NCBI RefSeq assembly: GCF_030463565.1
Contig: NC_134655.1
Coordinates: 9,498,372-9,562,371 of the forward strand
From: Pelecanus crispus
Taxonomy: Eukaryota > Chordata > Aves > Pelecaniformes > Pelecanidae
Reading direction: 5' to 3'
Length of the DNA: 64,000 nucleotides
Made by a program: the position numbers and the translations under genes. This document shows, piece after piece, positions 27,830 to 52,381 of this stretch; the first letter of the stretch is position 1, and the number at the start of each line of letters is the position of its first letter. The notes under the pieces were generated by a model, which saw nothing but the letters and a program-made list of their open reading frames with translations, made no database searches and was not told the DNA's origin.

Positions 27830-30800
27830 TAATGATTTTACAAAGTATCTCATGTTACAAGTGCTACACACAACTATATTGGTAGATGGCTACACATATC
27901 TCTGCTTAATGAGTTGTGCATACACCGGGCCAAACCACTGACGGCGTCTCAAGGGTGCGTCACTTGAGGTACTCAGCTCAGACCCACTGTGCCTGACAAG
28001 GTAGCTCTCATCTAGGTATGTGACTCTCGCATCTCAGTTTCAAAGATGGGACTTTAAGTTGGCTAGACACAAGGCACAAGCACAGAAACCTACAGCTTTG
28101 CTTGCTTGGAAACACACCTAACTAGCAAATCTTGCAAAGAAAAAAAACCCCAAAACTTATGTGACTAAGGCACTGCATTAGGAGTAAGTACTACAAGACC
28201 TTATTTTCCAAAGCCCCGTGCATTCATACCTCCTTTGGGATAAAAGGCACCATCATTTCTGGGATAAAGCCACTTGCCTTCTAGTGCCCTCCCCTTTCTA
28301 TCTGTATATTAGGATAGGACATCTCAGACAAATAGGAGTGTTGAAAATATGTTCATTAATGCTTATATGACAGTTTCATAATTAGGTGTTGGAGGATATC
28401 TAAGGACTGTGAAAGACATCGTTATCATTTTTTAGTTAGATCTAATTTCCATTATCTTCTTTCTTGTGGTTAGTCACCAGGTTCTAGCCCCAAAACTGTT
28501 CTGCTGAGTACTGCTGTCTACTATTTTTTGTTCTGTGTTTTAAATTAATCCACTTCAGCTCAGGTCTAGACTGCCACCATCAGCATTGCTACAGATCCCA
28601 TTAGGCAGCTACAGCAATGATTTATTATTTAATGACAGCAATGTGGCAGAAGTGCTGGCGTTATGTTTTTTAATATCTATTAAGAGTTCAATAAAACAAT
28701 CTGCTGAAGGTCTTTTTGTTTCTCTGATGTACAAAGACATTTTCTACAGATAATACAGCAGATCACACTGTAGTAAGTATGAATCTCAGTAGGAAACTTG
28801 TATGCTTTATTTCAAATCTGTCAACATTTTTCATATATCCAAAGCAACTATTCATTGCACTTTCCTCCCCACAAATCCTCCAAATTAAATATGCTTCATA
28901 TAGAAAATACATTCTAAAATACTTAGAATGGAAAAAAATGCAAGTATTAATGAAGTCAGAAAAACATGTTAGGGTTGTCATGCATCTCACTACATCTTCT
29001 TTCACTTTGCATAAAACAGTGTGCTAAGCTTAAGGACATAATTCCAATGCAAGTACGTAAACATTTGCATATCAGTTTGCATTCTGTTTGCAGCTCATAT
29101 ACCTGTAAATGGGCCTGGGAGGCCCCCCCCCCTCAGTACATAGATTCATAGTTTGTAGCAGCATAAAACATATTAATCGGGTACTACAGCCATCATACTC
29201 CCATCTAGAAGCCACCGAACTAGCCATGAGGAAACACATTTTTGTCATCCAGGAAGTAACTATAAAAGATTAAATTATCATTCAGCAGTAGGGAAATTCA
29301 TGATCACAGAACTTAGGACTTCACAGGAGTAAGACCTACACTCTTGAACTCATTGCCAAAAGGATTAAGGCTGACTGTCAGCTTTACTACATTCAGAACA
29401 AAATGCAAGAAATGCAAGAACGCCAGTGAAAATCAAACACTTAAGCTCCAAATTCTACCCTTTTTAGGTCCAGCTACAATTTTCATGCATCCCAGTCAGA
29501 CATACGAAAAGAACCCAAAAAAATCCCAGGAACGAGAATATTGCTTTGAATATTCATCAAATATTTGTCATCATAGCAAGCATCTGTGCTTTCTCTTTAA
29601 AGGAACATCTTCTTACTTACAGATACGTCTTCAAAAGGAAGGGAAGTTTCCAGATACAAGTGACTTGCAATATAGTGCTGCTACTGTGTTTTTTAACTTG
29701 CAGAGTCACTAGTTTTCTGTACCTCAATTTTCCCATCTGTAAAATGAAACCAATAAAAGATATTCTGCTCAGATAGCAGAAGTGTTATTTGCAAACAACC
29801 TGTAATTTAGAACTCTCAAATTCAGAATTCTAAACACAGCTTGAGCTCTTGGACAAGGACTGTGATCTAAATAAAAGAACACTAGAATATTCTAATTTTC
29901 AGCAATGACCAGTCAACCCACAAATATGAGAGTTACTATGCAAGTTTTGTTTAGAACGTAAGAGTAAAAATCCCCCTTTAGGTATGGGAGCATCATTAAA
30001 GACTACCAGCAGTTTATTGGGGAATCATGCACAATACGAATGCAGTTATATCAACTGTTTTAATTTACTAAACAAATCCTCAAGAATTGTAGTGAATTAA
30101 CCATAATATTTCTTTACTCTTCTGCTATTTTAACATAAGAATTTTTAAAGCATTTTAGTAACACGTTTCTCGTTGATTACCTATTCTGACTGTTCTGTCC
30201 TTTAGTTCATGCATCTTTCAAGAGAAGCACGCACTGGTCTATGTTTATATTTTACAAATTAAACTGTACTGTGACAGCTGAAACTTGGCAGGAACTGGGA
30301 GATTCTCCCTCTCACACCAGCAAGATGCTGTTGATCCCAAGAGTCTTGCTTATGTGCAAGGCAGGAGCTTCCAGCTCTGAGTGAGATCAGACCTCAGTGG
30401 GAGCTGGCAGCCACTGCTTCTCACAGATGCTTCTTCTCAAGATGCCACAGCTCCCAGCTACGAACTCTTGGCCATCTGCCGGCCCTGCTCTGTGCCACTC
30501 ACACAGCACCTGCTTACACACTGTCTTTCATACCTGTGTGGTAGGTTGTTAATCCCTGCTTTAGTGCTTCGCAGTGTAAATTATATTTTAAACTTTTCCT
30601 CGTGACAAAGCAAATATCATTAAGAGCCTAAAGATAAGCAGAAATCTCCAGTGCGCTCGCTCTTTTACTCTAGGATTTAGCAACCAGATTGATCAAACCA
30701 GCGCAGCTCCCTCTCCTGCAACCTTCTGTCCTTTTTCAGTATAATACCTTTAATTTAGTGAAGAACCATCCACAAGAAAACATGTCATTCTCTTCCTATT

Positions 30801-33800
30801 CCTAATCTGTTGCAGTAACCACAACGCATTTTTTTTCTTGAGATACCTACAGTTCCATAGGCAACAGACAAATGATTTCTGGAACTCTGACAACCAGGAG
30901 TTTTCAGCTAAGAGATCACGGATAAAGTACAAGTTGCCAACAGCTAAGCCACTTTTTCTTTACTTGATCGTCACCTTTAGCAGTAACAATTGTAGTAGCC
31001 AATTTGTCACTAAACAAATAAACAACCCACGCACTGAGTTCTGCAGTGACCAAAGTGATGTTCCTGATCCAGAAACAGGGAGTCCCTTGAACTGCAGTAT
31101 TTTTTCCAGTTGAACCACTTATTTACATGCTTTTTTTTTAATTATTATTTTGCACTTTGCTTGACTTCAATTACATAAGGAATAGCTCAGAGAAGTAGCT
31201 GGTCCATAAGTTGTTTAGCTTAACACACTGATTTGGGTGATTTCTATCTCTTTCATATATACACATATAATAAATGAGAAGACTTGAGAATGACGATTGG
31301 CTGGGACAAAAATATTTGAAAAGGGCTCAATCTTACTTTTGTTTTTGCCTTAATTTGCACTTAGTTTCAGAGAGAGCATATTATATCAGGATCTTTTAAA
31401 AAAAGCATCCATCGTTGTTAAACAGTTTAATGGATTCATGATGTGAAATGCAACTAAACAGTTCATACTAAAGCTGACTCACATGGCTTAGACATACTGA
31501 GCACAGTATTTTACAAACAGGTTTACGGACTGTGATACAAACACATGTAGATATACACGAGATGTTTTAAAACCTTCTACTGGCAGCTTTCTTTTAACGG
31601 CCATTAGGTTTCTCATTCTTTCAGTTTTCAATAACAACCCTTTAACTATCCAAGGCCAGTTATGTTGTGCCAAATAGTTATCCAGGTAAGTATGAAAGCA
31701 AAATGACAACTTTGCACAGAGAACATAACACGGAAGTTGCAATAACAAGGAATTAATAAGTATTTAAATTTCTGAAAATTATGGCTTCTAACTTAACTTT
31801 GTTAAGACAGATATTCACAAAATATATAGCAATCTTAAGATTTCTTAAGATTTTTTTTCAAATTTTGTTAGAAATTGGTCAAAATATTTCAAGATTTCTT
31901 CAGAGCTGTCAGACATAAAGCTAAGCAGCACACAGACTGATCACTGTATAGTCTTCCATCTTTAGCTTACAGAACAAGTTCAGTTCAGGTTGCTGGAATC
32001 ACATGCTTGACTCAATTAAAATTTGCAAAATGCATTTAAGAAAACTCAAACTTTACATACACCATATTTTTCATGGTTGCTCTATTTCATGTTGATGAAT
32101 AATACATATAAAAGGTAAGGTAAAGGCCCATGATAGGAATGAAATAGCTGGGATTTCCTAGAACAGTATAGCTATTTATCAAGATGGATTTCTCTATGAC
32201 AAAAATTTTGAAAGGTCACCTCAGCAAGGTTTCAGTGGGAACACCAAGCTGAAGAACAAATCTTACTGTGAAGTCATGTTGACATCATTGACTCATAGTG
32301 CTGTGCAGAATAAGTACAACCTAAAGCCAAATATGCCAATGCCATTAAAGAGGTGAAAAAATGGTGCATGTCAAAAGGCAAAGAGCAAAATAAAGTTAAA
32401 AAGCAATTGTGTTTTGAAGTGTCATATTGGGAGCTTAAAACAGAAAAAATGATAACTTAAAAAACTTGATAGTCTCCTTTCAAGAATTACCAAATCTTGT
32501 GGTAAAGTTAGATGGTTCTTGGCACACAATCTGTAATTTTTTACTAACAGCATTCTGCAAAGAATCACAATAAACCTTTGTTGAAATCTAAGATACGTTC
32601 GCAAGATGTACAGCAACTCTGAATTTGTCTAGATGATAATTCATTGTACTGTTTCTAAATATACTATCAAAGATTGTCTAAAAAGGTACACAATTCTTAT
32701 CTTTACAGTATGTCTTGACTGTAGCAGTCTAGTCTCTTAGCAGAGTATCTTTGAGGAAAAAAAAAAAGCAAAGGACATTATGATTCCCACATTAAAACAA
32801 TGTAAACATCAACATTTTCAAAGAAGCAGCAGTAGGTAATTGTTGGATGCAGTGTAATGTTGTTGGAACAGGATCTGTCGGAGGCCCACCTTGCTCACTT
32901 ATCTGGTTGTATAAGGCATTATCCACTCCTTGAAAGCAAGTTAGCTATATAAATGAGAGAATCAAGCTCTGTAACCCTACTATTTTTTTCTGAATTTATA
33001 AATATACTAAGAAATCTATGTAGGTCTTGGTTCTTATTCTTAATGTTCTGAAAAACTGTTACACTTTCTGGCTCAGATAAATGGATAGCAACTCTTAAAA
33101 CAAATTGTGACAATCTGATAGCAAATCAGAGGTCCAGACAATGCTTTATAGTGCACTAATAACTATCTCACAATAGAAAATAGAAATCAGATTAACAGTT
33201 GTAATAATTGCCTTTCGACAATGTCAGAAAGACAGCTATGAAAACTGAACATTTGCACCCAAAAAGAATGAATGTAAGGTTAAAAAAACTGAACCAGAAC
33301 TCAGTATCTCTAGACCTATTTGACACTTTGAATAGATTTCCTGTGTGACCTTGGTTAGATGATTTTATCTTTTGCTGTTTCATTTCTCTGTCAGTTTTGG
33401 GCAGAAACTGTCTTGGTGTGTGTCTGAAATTTAAAAAACTGATTAGAAACTTTAAGTCACACATTCAATTGAAATTAATACAAGTTTTCTGAAGAAAAAA
33501 AAATCAGCTTGGAATATGCTTACAAAAACAAGGGTACACAAGCCCAAGTTTTTTGCATTTCGGACAACTGGATAACTGCATTAGCACAGCATGATGTCCA
33601 ATCTAGTGTGACTACCTGGCTTGCATCCAACCAATTCAGAGAGCAGCCCAAGGAGCCTACCTGTATTTCTAGCCACCCACATAGTTCTGAAAATCTCCAT
33701 ATACACTGCTATTACAAAAGGGCTCTGCTACAATTTTGGATTTCTAGGCACCTCTAATAAAAATTACCCACAAACATAAATATAAATAAACAGATATCCT

Positions 33801-36800
33801 TTGCTCTATCTCAACTACATCACATAGTTTTGTAAATATTTTCCAAAGTTATGGGGTTTAATTATTAAATTCTTTCTAATCTGTGCACTGTAATGAATCA
33901 ATATAAGATCAAGTCATCTTGATAGATCACATGACAGTAATCTGAGTCTTAAGTGCATGAACAGAATTAACACAGGAAGTTTAGGAAGATGACACTACGG
34001 CTGAACAGGTGCGATAGAAGTTACTTACTGAATAAGAAAACTTGTTCTTTTTCCCTCTAAACCTTTTTCTTGAAGTTTACTTGTCAAATGCCAACCTTTG
34101 GAACACCACACAAGAATGATAGATTGACTCGGAATTTCTTTAGAAGGTATGGACCGTCCTTTCCCAGAGCTACCATCACTGACACTTGGAAGTTTCTGAA
34201 ACCTGCAAGGAACTTAAGGCCCTGTGGAATGACCTGAGACTTCTGCAATGACTTGATCTTGCAGTCATTGCATCCTTAATAGTTATCACTAGCTTTCTTG
34301 GTCACTTGGCAATTCAGTGTGTGCGAAAGCGTGTGCGGTTTCCTCCTCCCCCCCCTGCCAAAGTAGAATTAGCATGACTGTTATTTTCAAACAGACTTTC
34401 AGGCAAATGTCTTCCCAGTAGAGTATCATAACTGAAATGGCTACTTCCGATTCCTGTACTTAAATACACTCAAAATCCAAATATTTATGACTTGCTATTC
34501 ATGAGGAAGGCCTACAGAATCACTGAAAGATGAGGTGCAGAGAAACTATCAGTCTCTCCCCAAATCTTCCTTTGGGCAGATGGAGTCTTAGTAAACAAAC
34601 AACAGCTGCTCAGAGCTCTTGTCGTTAGGAGAGGTTGTGGACAAAGCTTGCAATGTAAAAGTAATGACAACATATAAAAAAATGTAAATGATGAAACAAA
34701 GAAAATCTACATAAAGTAGCTGCTATCAGTTAAAATGGGAAAGAAATACTCTCCAACTAGCCCAAAATACAGTAATAGAAGATGAAAACAGGAAGTAGAA
34801 GAAAAGAAGTATTCAATACTTACGTGTGCTTAAGTATATCATTATCTCTCTTCTTATATGAGCAACCATCTTTTCTGAGCTTGTTCTGGAAGTTAGTAAT
34901 ACCTATTCCCAAAAAACGGATAAAAAGAGCAGGAAAGCCAATAAGGAGCAGGATAGGTCACATGCTATAGAAGGGGACTGTAATGATGCTTCAATTATTA
35001 ATAATTTAGTTTAGCATTCAGTTTTTAACATTTCATGAGGATTCGCTGTCACATCATCCAACAAGGCTGGAAGATATAAGGCAAGAAGATAAAAATGCAG
35101 AACAAAACAGAAGGAGGAAATAGACAGAAAATAACAATTCTTTTTATTGTTCGAGGCTTATTTAGTTGCTAAACTCAATCCATTTTAGTTTTACTCTTTA
35201 TGGATCACTTAGCTGAACTTGTAACTATAAGAGAGAACACTTTAAGAAGACAGTCCCATGACATATCTGGAAACCACTTTGAGTTACGCAGCCTGTGGAT
35301 TACACAAACCACTACCTTTTTTGTATGTGCAAGACGCTTTTTTATGTAAGATACCTTTCCAGCCTACACCTGGTTTTATGCATGTACATATATATATAAA
35401 CAAACACACAAGAGGCACATACATCTCCTGCTAAAGACAACTGGTCGCACACATGTACATACTGTGCCAAAGTACAACACTGAATGTTTTGTTCTGTTGA
35501 CAGAGATCAGACTCATTGCATGTAACAGCACACACCACCAAGTACAGCAGGGTATCACATGGAAGTTAGCGTCTCCTTGCCTGCAGAGGATCAATTCTTT
35601 CTTATGTTTCTCCAGGAAATTTCCTTACACACAGCTTTTTCTTTCAGGAGTGTATGAGAACTTAAGTAGGGACACTTTTGATACTGTAGAAGAGAGTGGT
35701 AACTAGAATTCATTAAGGAAGTCCGCACAACTTGTGAAGGTCACACACACAGTACCCTATTTTACCTCATTTACTGTGACATAGAAGAGCCAAACAGTAT
35801 CCACTAGATCAAAATTCATACAAACTAGACTCTCTGCATGCCAAATAAATATGTCATTATGGATCAATTTGTTTATAAGTAATATACCACTAGTTTTAAT
35901 AACACTTTGCATAATTAAGTCTAGACAGATAAAGTCTAGTCCTAGTGAATATATATTTCAGTGGTTCCCCTATGTAGATAATTTTGAAAATGCTAATATA
36001 TAAAATTGTTTTGTAAGGCTAGCTCTATGCTGCATATTTACCAGGAAGATCATCTTTTGATCTTGAGCTTTGTGGTTTTTTGACTTGATGCACCAGTAGA
36101 AATAAGTGGAACCACTTATTTACGTGAATAAACTACATAGGATTCAGCTGTTAGCATTTCTAAGTATCATTTTCACACAACCACAACCATGGTAGAGGTT
36201 CAAAAACTGCTAGAGAGCAAGATATATTGTAATAAAGATGTTAAGACTCACTCAGATGGAGAACTGAAGAATCACCCTACCCTAAAGAAAAATAAATTTA
36301 TAGAATCCTACAACAGTGAAGAAAAAAATTTTCCCAATGATTTTTTTTAAAAAAAAGCAAAAGGGCTCATTATTAACAAGCTGAAGATTACTTATTAATA
36401 ATTTTCCTTGCAAAGAAGAATGTTCTAAAACATATAGCTACATTCCTAGGTAGTAAAATTAAGAAGTACACTAATGAATCAATGGTTTGTTGTTCTTATA
36501 GACTGGCAAAAAATTGTGGTGTTGCAGAATTACAGTTTGGAGTGGGGAAGCATCCACCGTGTGAAAACACACCAGTAGTCCCCAGCTGTTTGTTTATTCT
36601 CTTGTTCCTGAAGCTGCATGGAAATTACTACCTGTCTGCGGTAACTGGCAATTACAAGCAAAAAAATTAACTGCAGTAAGTGTTACCTTACTAAAATGGA
36701 AGTAGGCATTTAACAAAACAAATGGAACACAACTACAGCATGCAAGTTACTAAGGACATCCAGTTTCTTTAAGCAGAACATACAGTATAGCTGACAATGT

Positions 36801-38864
36801 TTCTGGTAGTTGTGATGTATGATACAACCATTTTAAACAGCAATAGAATATATAATAGATGATATACAAGTAAATACCGTAGTGGCTTCACAGTCCTGCT
36901 CTTTCACATCAACATTATTCCATAGCTCCTGAGGTTAAAAACTGTTGTGGCTTTAGATTTTAAGTACTGGACATAGAAATAATTTACATGTGGGAATCTA
37001 AAGCTGCAAAACTTTGTTATGTTGCATTTGCCCTGTGCCATTTTCACAGGCACTAACAATGCTGGAGGCTCTACTGTCTTCAACTCTGCCAAAATTGATA
37101 TATCAGACTTCAAGCAGGTTTAAATATTTATATCTAAACTGCTATTTTCAGGCTCTGCACAGATTTAACTGCATTTAGTTTTAACTCTGGTAACTTCCAT
37201 GCACACTTTAAACCCAAGTATGCCAGATGTTTAAATGCCACAGAGGATTATTATAACTTATTTAGTTATATAGATCCATTCCTCATGTATGCAGATGCCT
37301 AACAAGAAAGTAGAGAAAAGACACCTTCCAGAGGGTGTAACACCTCCTTCTGATGAGACTTGTAGTGAGAGACTTAACCGATTCTGAGTTCTAGATATGA
37401 CTGACTGACCCATTTTGCAAACTTCTGTCTGCGTTCTCAGCAGTGAACATATAAATTAAAAATGTTCAGATTTTCACAGGCTAAAGTTATGTAACCATGT
37501 TCTAAAATGTTGGCCTTCCATCTAACTGACGTTTGCAAAAGGAATCAAAATATTTAAGGGAACTATACTGTAAAATGTTGGTTATTATATAACAGTAAAA
37601 ATACAGAACTATTAGCAAACCCCCCCAAACAAGGTGATAAAACAAAAAAATGATAGCAAAAAACCACTATTCATACAGCATTGACAAGGGAACATGCACA
37701 GATTAATCACAAAGTTCAAATTTGAGTATAAACATTAACTTATTCCTGTAAAATATCAAACTCAATAAACTTAGGTTGGAAAAAACCCCTAACACTCAAA
37801 AGAAACATAAATTTTAAGAAATGATAATGTAACAAAATGAAAAAAAAAAGAAGAAATTAAATAAAGGAAGCAGAGATACTGAACTTAATAGTACTGCAGC
37901 ACTTGAGTTTACATTTTATAGGAACCCGATGAACTAACATCACAGGGCACTACAGGCACTAGGTTTCTAGACACCCTCAAGTTAGTACCAACACTTGAAT
38001 TCTCTATTAGAAAATAAAACCTTGACCAGCTCATTCCAGATTTATTGTTTCTGCCACACAGACCAGACTTCTTTCTTTACAAATAAATGTACTCCTAATC
38101 TTGCATATTGTTACTTCTGTCATTAATATCTGACCAGCAACTAGACAAAAAAGTTGGCAGTCCATTGGAATGACACTGTACAAGCATATATTAAACACAG
38201 AATATTTGTACCAGACTGGTCAATCTAAGAGACTATCTTCTGCTTTTAGGACCTTCTCCAAATCCATGAACTGGAACCACAATAAATATTTGGAAAGAAA
38301 TGATGTCTCATAGTAATGCATTTCTGATCAACAGAACACTGATCCATAGCACCAAGTGACATAATTTAGCTCCAGAAGAATACTGTCTTTACAGATACGA
38401 ATTTCAACTCACAAAATCAATGCAGTATTAAAATGGAAGAAAGTAACTTGTTAAGACTTCGCTTTGCTACGCAATCATATAAATCAGATCTGCCTGAAAA
38501 AGCCCCTTAGATGAGCAGTAAAGCAATACACTTTTAGAAAAGGAACTAGAATTTGCTACCAAACAAGCATTCTCTCTCTGTCTCTGACAAAAAGAGCCTA
38601 GGTACAACAAAGAGCCAACACTATTTCACTGTTTTGAAGTTGGACTGTTACTTTTTCAAAAGTAACTAGACAATGAGGACCTATTAAAAATGCCAAAAGT
38701 GTGCACGCACATGTGTGTCAACAGACCTTAAACTACACATTGCTTATGGGACATCATCAGTTTGGTACTCTCAGATATAGTAGGTACCGGTTGCATTTAT
38801 ATTGGTGTTTAAGTTCAGATCAGGACCTTCTGAAGCAAATGACTCTATGAGATGTAACAGACCC

Positions 38865-38898
38865 CAGGGGATCACATCAGAGCTAGTCTGATCCCCTG
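38865..38898. repeat. Short foldback hairpin
   Basis: CAGGGGATCA at 38865-38874 is the exact reverse complement of TGATCCCCTG at 38889-38898, leaving a 14-base loop. An alternative inner stem (ATCAGA with TCTGAT around GCTAG) competes with it. The arms are GC-rich against an AT-rich background. The loop-stem length is short for a microRNA precursor, and a local template-switch event is the simpler origin. Confidence 0.6.
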
Positions 38899-40035
38899 AA
38901 ATACAAATCCTGGGAATACCAGGTTTTCAGCACCAGCTCTGCACCCTGGAAAATTCTAATGTAGACACAGACACAAAGAATCAGTCTAACAAATGAATAA
39001 AACCAGGAGGAAAATATGTGGAAAAACAGTGTTTCAGAGTTTTGTTAATAGCACTTCAAATCTGCAACTGATAGCAAATAGATGACAGCTACAACTGTGC
39101 AGATATTAAAATCAAGAACAATCTTTTCACCGACAATGACTGACTCAGGAGCAGTACAATTCATAATTATTTCATTATTTGTTGCTTACTGTCATTTCCA
39201 AGTCATATTTTTATATGGCAAAAATAATCTGCCTGCACGATGAACCTTCTTTTATGTTCAGTTAGGCTGTGATAACTCTCCAAGACAAGTGTTCTAGGAC
39301 ACGGCTCTGATCTCACTATGATAACTGCATTAACTCCAACAAAAATGCTTTTTATTTACTCTAAAAATCATTAAAAAACCAGAAGGATGCTCCAAATAGA
39401 AGACTGCAAAAACTTCTCATAATATCAGCTTTTCATTAGACACCATCACATACAAAGACAACAATAATCTCATCACCCTTTTTATTATGTGCAAATACTC
39501 AAATAAACTGTAGGACTGGGCAGTGGATATCACGGTGCCTTTCAACTTAAGCTCTACTGTCAATAAAACACTAACTGCAAAAGATTCAGAGTACTTCTTT
39601 ATCCAAAACCTCTGCTCCTATTTTGCTATCAGATCTCTCAGAAGACAGAAGGCTTCTTCCACCTGTAACAAAACTATGGGCTAGGACTAGCTTTTCTTTT
39701 TTTCCTCATCATTAAATCCCTATTGCCCTCTATTCCAAAGAACTCGTATGCTTTCTTGACATTGAGTATGAAGACAAAACACGTATCTAATGATCATACA
39801 GTGTAGTCCTCCCACTAACAGTTAATTATGTGGCTTTTCAGACCATCAGATTAAGTTCTTTTTCCTTAATCTTAGCATGCTTGAGAAGAAGGACTTTCAT
39901 TTAGCCCACAGGTGTTTGTACTTAGGGGCTAAAGAAACAATGCATGAGGTGCAGAAGAATTGGTAATACTGGCAGTAAAGCAGGACCAGGATTGGAGCTA
40001 GGAGTAGGAAACAGAGTTACATCTAAATGAAGCAC

Positions 40036-40606
40036 TGTCCTGGTTTCGGCTGGGATAGAGTTAATTTTCTTCCTAGCAGCAGGCATACTGCTGTGTTTTG
40101 GATTTAGTAGGAGAAGAATGTTGATAACACACTGACATTTTTAGTTGTTGCTAAGTACTGCTTATGCTAGTCAAGGACTTTGCAGCTTCCCATGCTCTGC
40201 CAGGTGCACAAGAAACTGGGAGGGGGCACAGCCAGAATAGTTGATCCAAACTGCCCAAAGGGCTATTCCATACCATATGACGTCATGCTCAGTATAGAAA
40301 CTGGGGGGGGGTTGGGCGGGGAGCCGCGATCGCTGCTCGGGGACTGGCTGGGTATCGGTCAGCGGGTGGTGAGCAATTGCATTGTGCATCACTTGCTTTG
40401 TATATTATTATTGTTATTATCATTATTATATTGCTATTATTATCATTACTATTTTACTTTATTTCAACTATTAAACTGTTCTTATCTCATCCCAGGAGTG
40501 TTTCTCACTCTTACTCCTCCGATTCTCTCCCCCATCCCATCGGGGCAGGGGGAATGAGCGAGCGGCTGCGTGGTGCTGAGTTGCTGGCTGGGGCTAAACC
40601 ATGACA
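40036..40606 (+). mobile_element. Solo LTR of an endogenous retrovirus (younger copy)
   Basis: The LTR runs from TGTCCTGGTTTCGGCTGGG to GGGGCTAAACCATGACA. The pentamer just before it (AGCAC, 40031-40035) and just after it (AGCGC, 40607-40611) match at four of five positions, consistent with a 5-bp target-site duplication. Inside are a CRE and TATA-like word in U3, a TAT-rich tract at about 40400-40450, and TATTAAACTG close to the R/U5 part. No gag, pol or env sequence adjoins it, so it is a recombined solo LTR. The family is common in neoavian genomes as far as I know and resembles class III (ERVL-type) LTRs; that class assignment is less sure. Confidence 0.9.
40278..40300 (+). promoter_or_regulatory. 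CRE and TATA-like box within the LTR
   Basis: A perfect palindromic CRE, TGACGTCA, lies at 40278-40285 and is followed about 8 bases later by GTATAGAAAC, which resembles a TATA box. The spacing is what a retroviral U3 promoter would show. In the older LTR at 19346-19938 the matching place reads GGCCTCACG, so the CRE is lost there. Activity in the bird is inferred, not shown. Confidence 0.5.
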
Positions 40607-51373
<10,767 letters not shown>

Positions 51374-51525
51374 GTGTTGCCCCTCACTAGTCTTTTTCCT
51401 GCCTAAATGCAAACTTGTAATTCACAAGTCAGCATCTTGAATACCAGCAAGTTGTTTAGGATTGCCTTCCAAAACTAATTCTTTGAAATAGCAAATACAT
51501 TTGAAGAACTGCTCTTTTGAGGCAA

Positions 51526-51531
51526 AATAAA
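51526..51531 (+). terminator. EOLA1 poly(A) signal
   Basis: A canonical AATAAA lies 153 bases past the EOLA1 stop, within GGCAAAATAAACAAG. It is the first perfect hexamer downstream. A longer 3' untranslated region using later signals is possible. Confidence 0.65.
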
Positions 51532-52348
51532 CAAGATGTAATTTTTATGACCATTACTGGAAATTATTAATGGTTTACTAGATTTTTTCCTATATAAATA
51601 ACTCTTAAGTAAATGTGACTTTTTTAAAGACACGGTTAATGGATTGTGTGACAATATAAAATGTGAGTAAATACAACCACATTATATGATGCATGCATCT
51701 CTGACTATATATGAGGAAGAAAGAGTTTGTAGGACCCTTCAGAAAAATGGTGCCTGAAAGCAGGCTGCCATCAGTAATGTGAGATCTGTCTCACAGCCCA
51801 CTCCGAACCTTATATTTGTGGGACCATTGAGAAGGAAATCATCTGAGATAAAGCCAGCGCTAGGGGCTTCTCAAGAGAGGCAGAGACTTGCTGGACGCGG
51901 TTTCTGCGCCTGGTGTATGTTATGTGCTGTACATGTAAAACTTTCTGCAAGGACCAGATTTTCCTCATTCCCAGGTTGGGTACCTTAAATGTACATGTGA
52001 TGGGGGGAACAGTCTGCAGTACACAGCTCTGTGACCTGACAGCCTTTGCAGAAAGGCCTTTATTGGAAAGAAGGTGCTTACACAAAATTAAGTGAGGCGA
52101 GTATTATATTTCTTTCTCTGATTTAAGATGAAAAATACTAGTAAGCTTTGAAAAATCTAATACTGAATTAAAGACAAGCGTGAAGAATAGCAAATAGGAG
52201 TTGCTAATTTTGGCACTTTTAGAGGTTTTCAAAATTCACACCCTGCATTACAAAGAAAATCCTTTTGACTTTCTGGAGCAAGGCCCAAGGCCAGGCACAG
52301 GCATGGCTATGAAAACAGGACAGGACAACTGACTTTGTATTCAGATAG
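51532..52348. other. Convergent spacer between EOLA1 and the HSFX-like gene
   Basis: About 0.8 kb lies between the two facing poly(A) signals. No open frame of note and no recognised repeat is seen. The sequence could belong to a longer EOLA1 3' untranslated region. Confidence 0.5.
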
Positions 52349-52354
52349 TTTATT
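52349..52354 (-). terminator. HSFX-like poly(A) signal
   Basis: TTTATT on the + strand is AATAAA on the - strand, 28 bases past the TAG stop of the HSFX-like exon 2. It is followed on the - strand by a GT-rich stretch (GTTGTCCTGTCCTG), as a cleavage site requires. This supports the chosen frame and end of exon 2. Confidence 0.65.
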
Positions 52355-52381
52355 GGAACACTTAGGAGACTCTATTCCCTT

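Larger units (their letters stand above)
24631..40035. other. AT-rich non-coding DNA
   Basis: Over 15 kb without a supportable exon. Frames are short and stop-rich; the longest are about 100-120 codons with no recognisable motif (for example 29344-29712 and 26999-27337). The stretch contains a 21-bp period tandem repeat (27788-27829), a C run in an otherwise plain context near 29123, a foldback hairpin (38865-38898), and a moderately GC-richer segment at about 30280-30560 that may be an old unrecognised repeat. Confidence 0.55.

Noticed and set aside
30280-30605. Possible old LTR beginning TGACAGCTGAAACTTGG and ending CGTGACA
   Set aside because: No target-site duplication and no match to a family I know; the ends may be coincidence.
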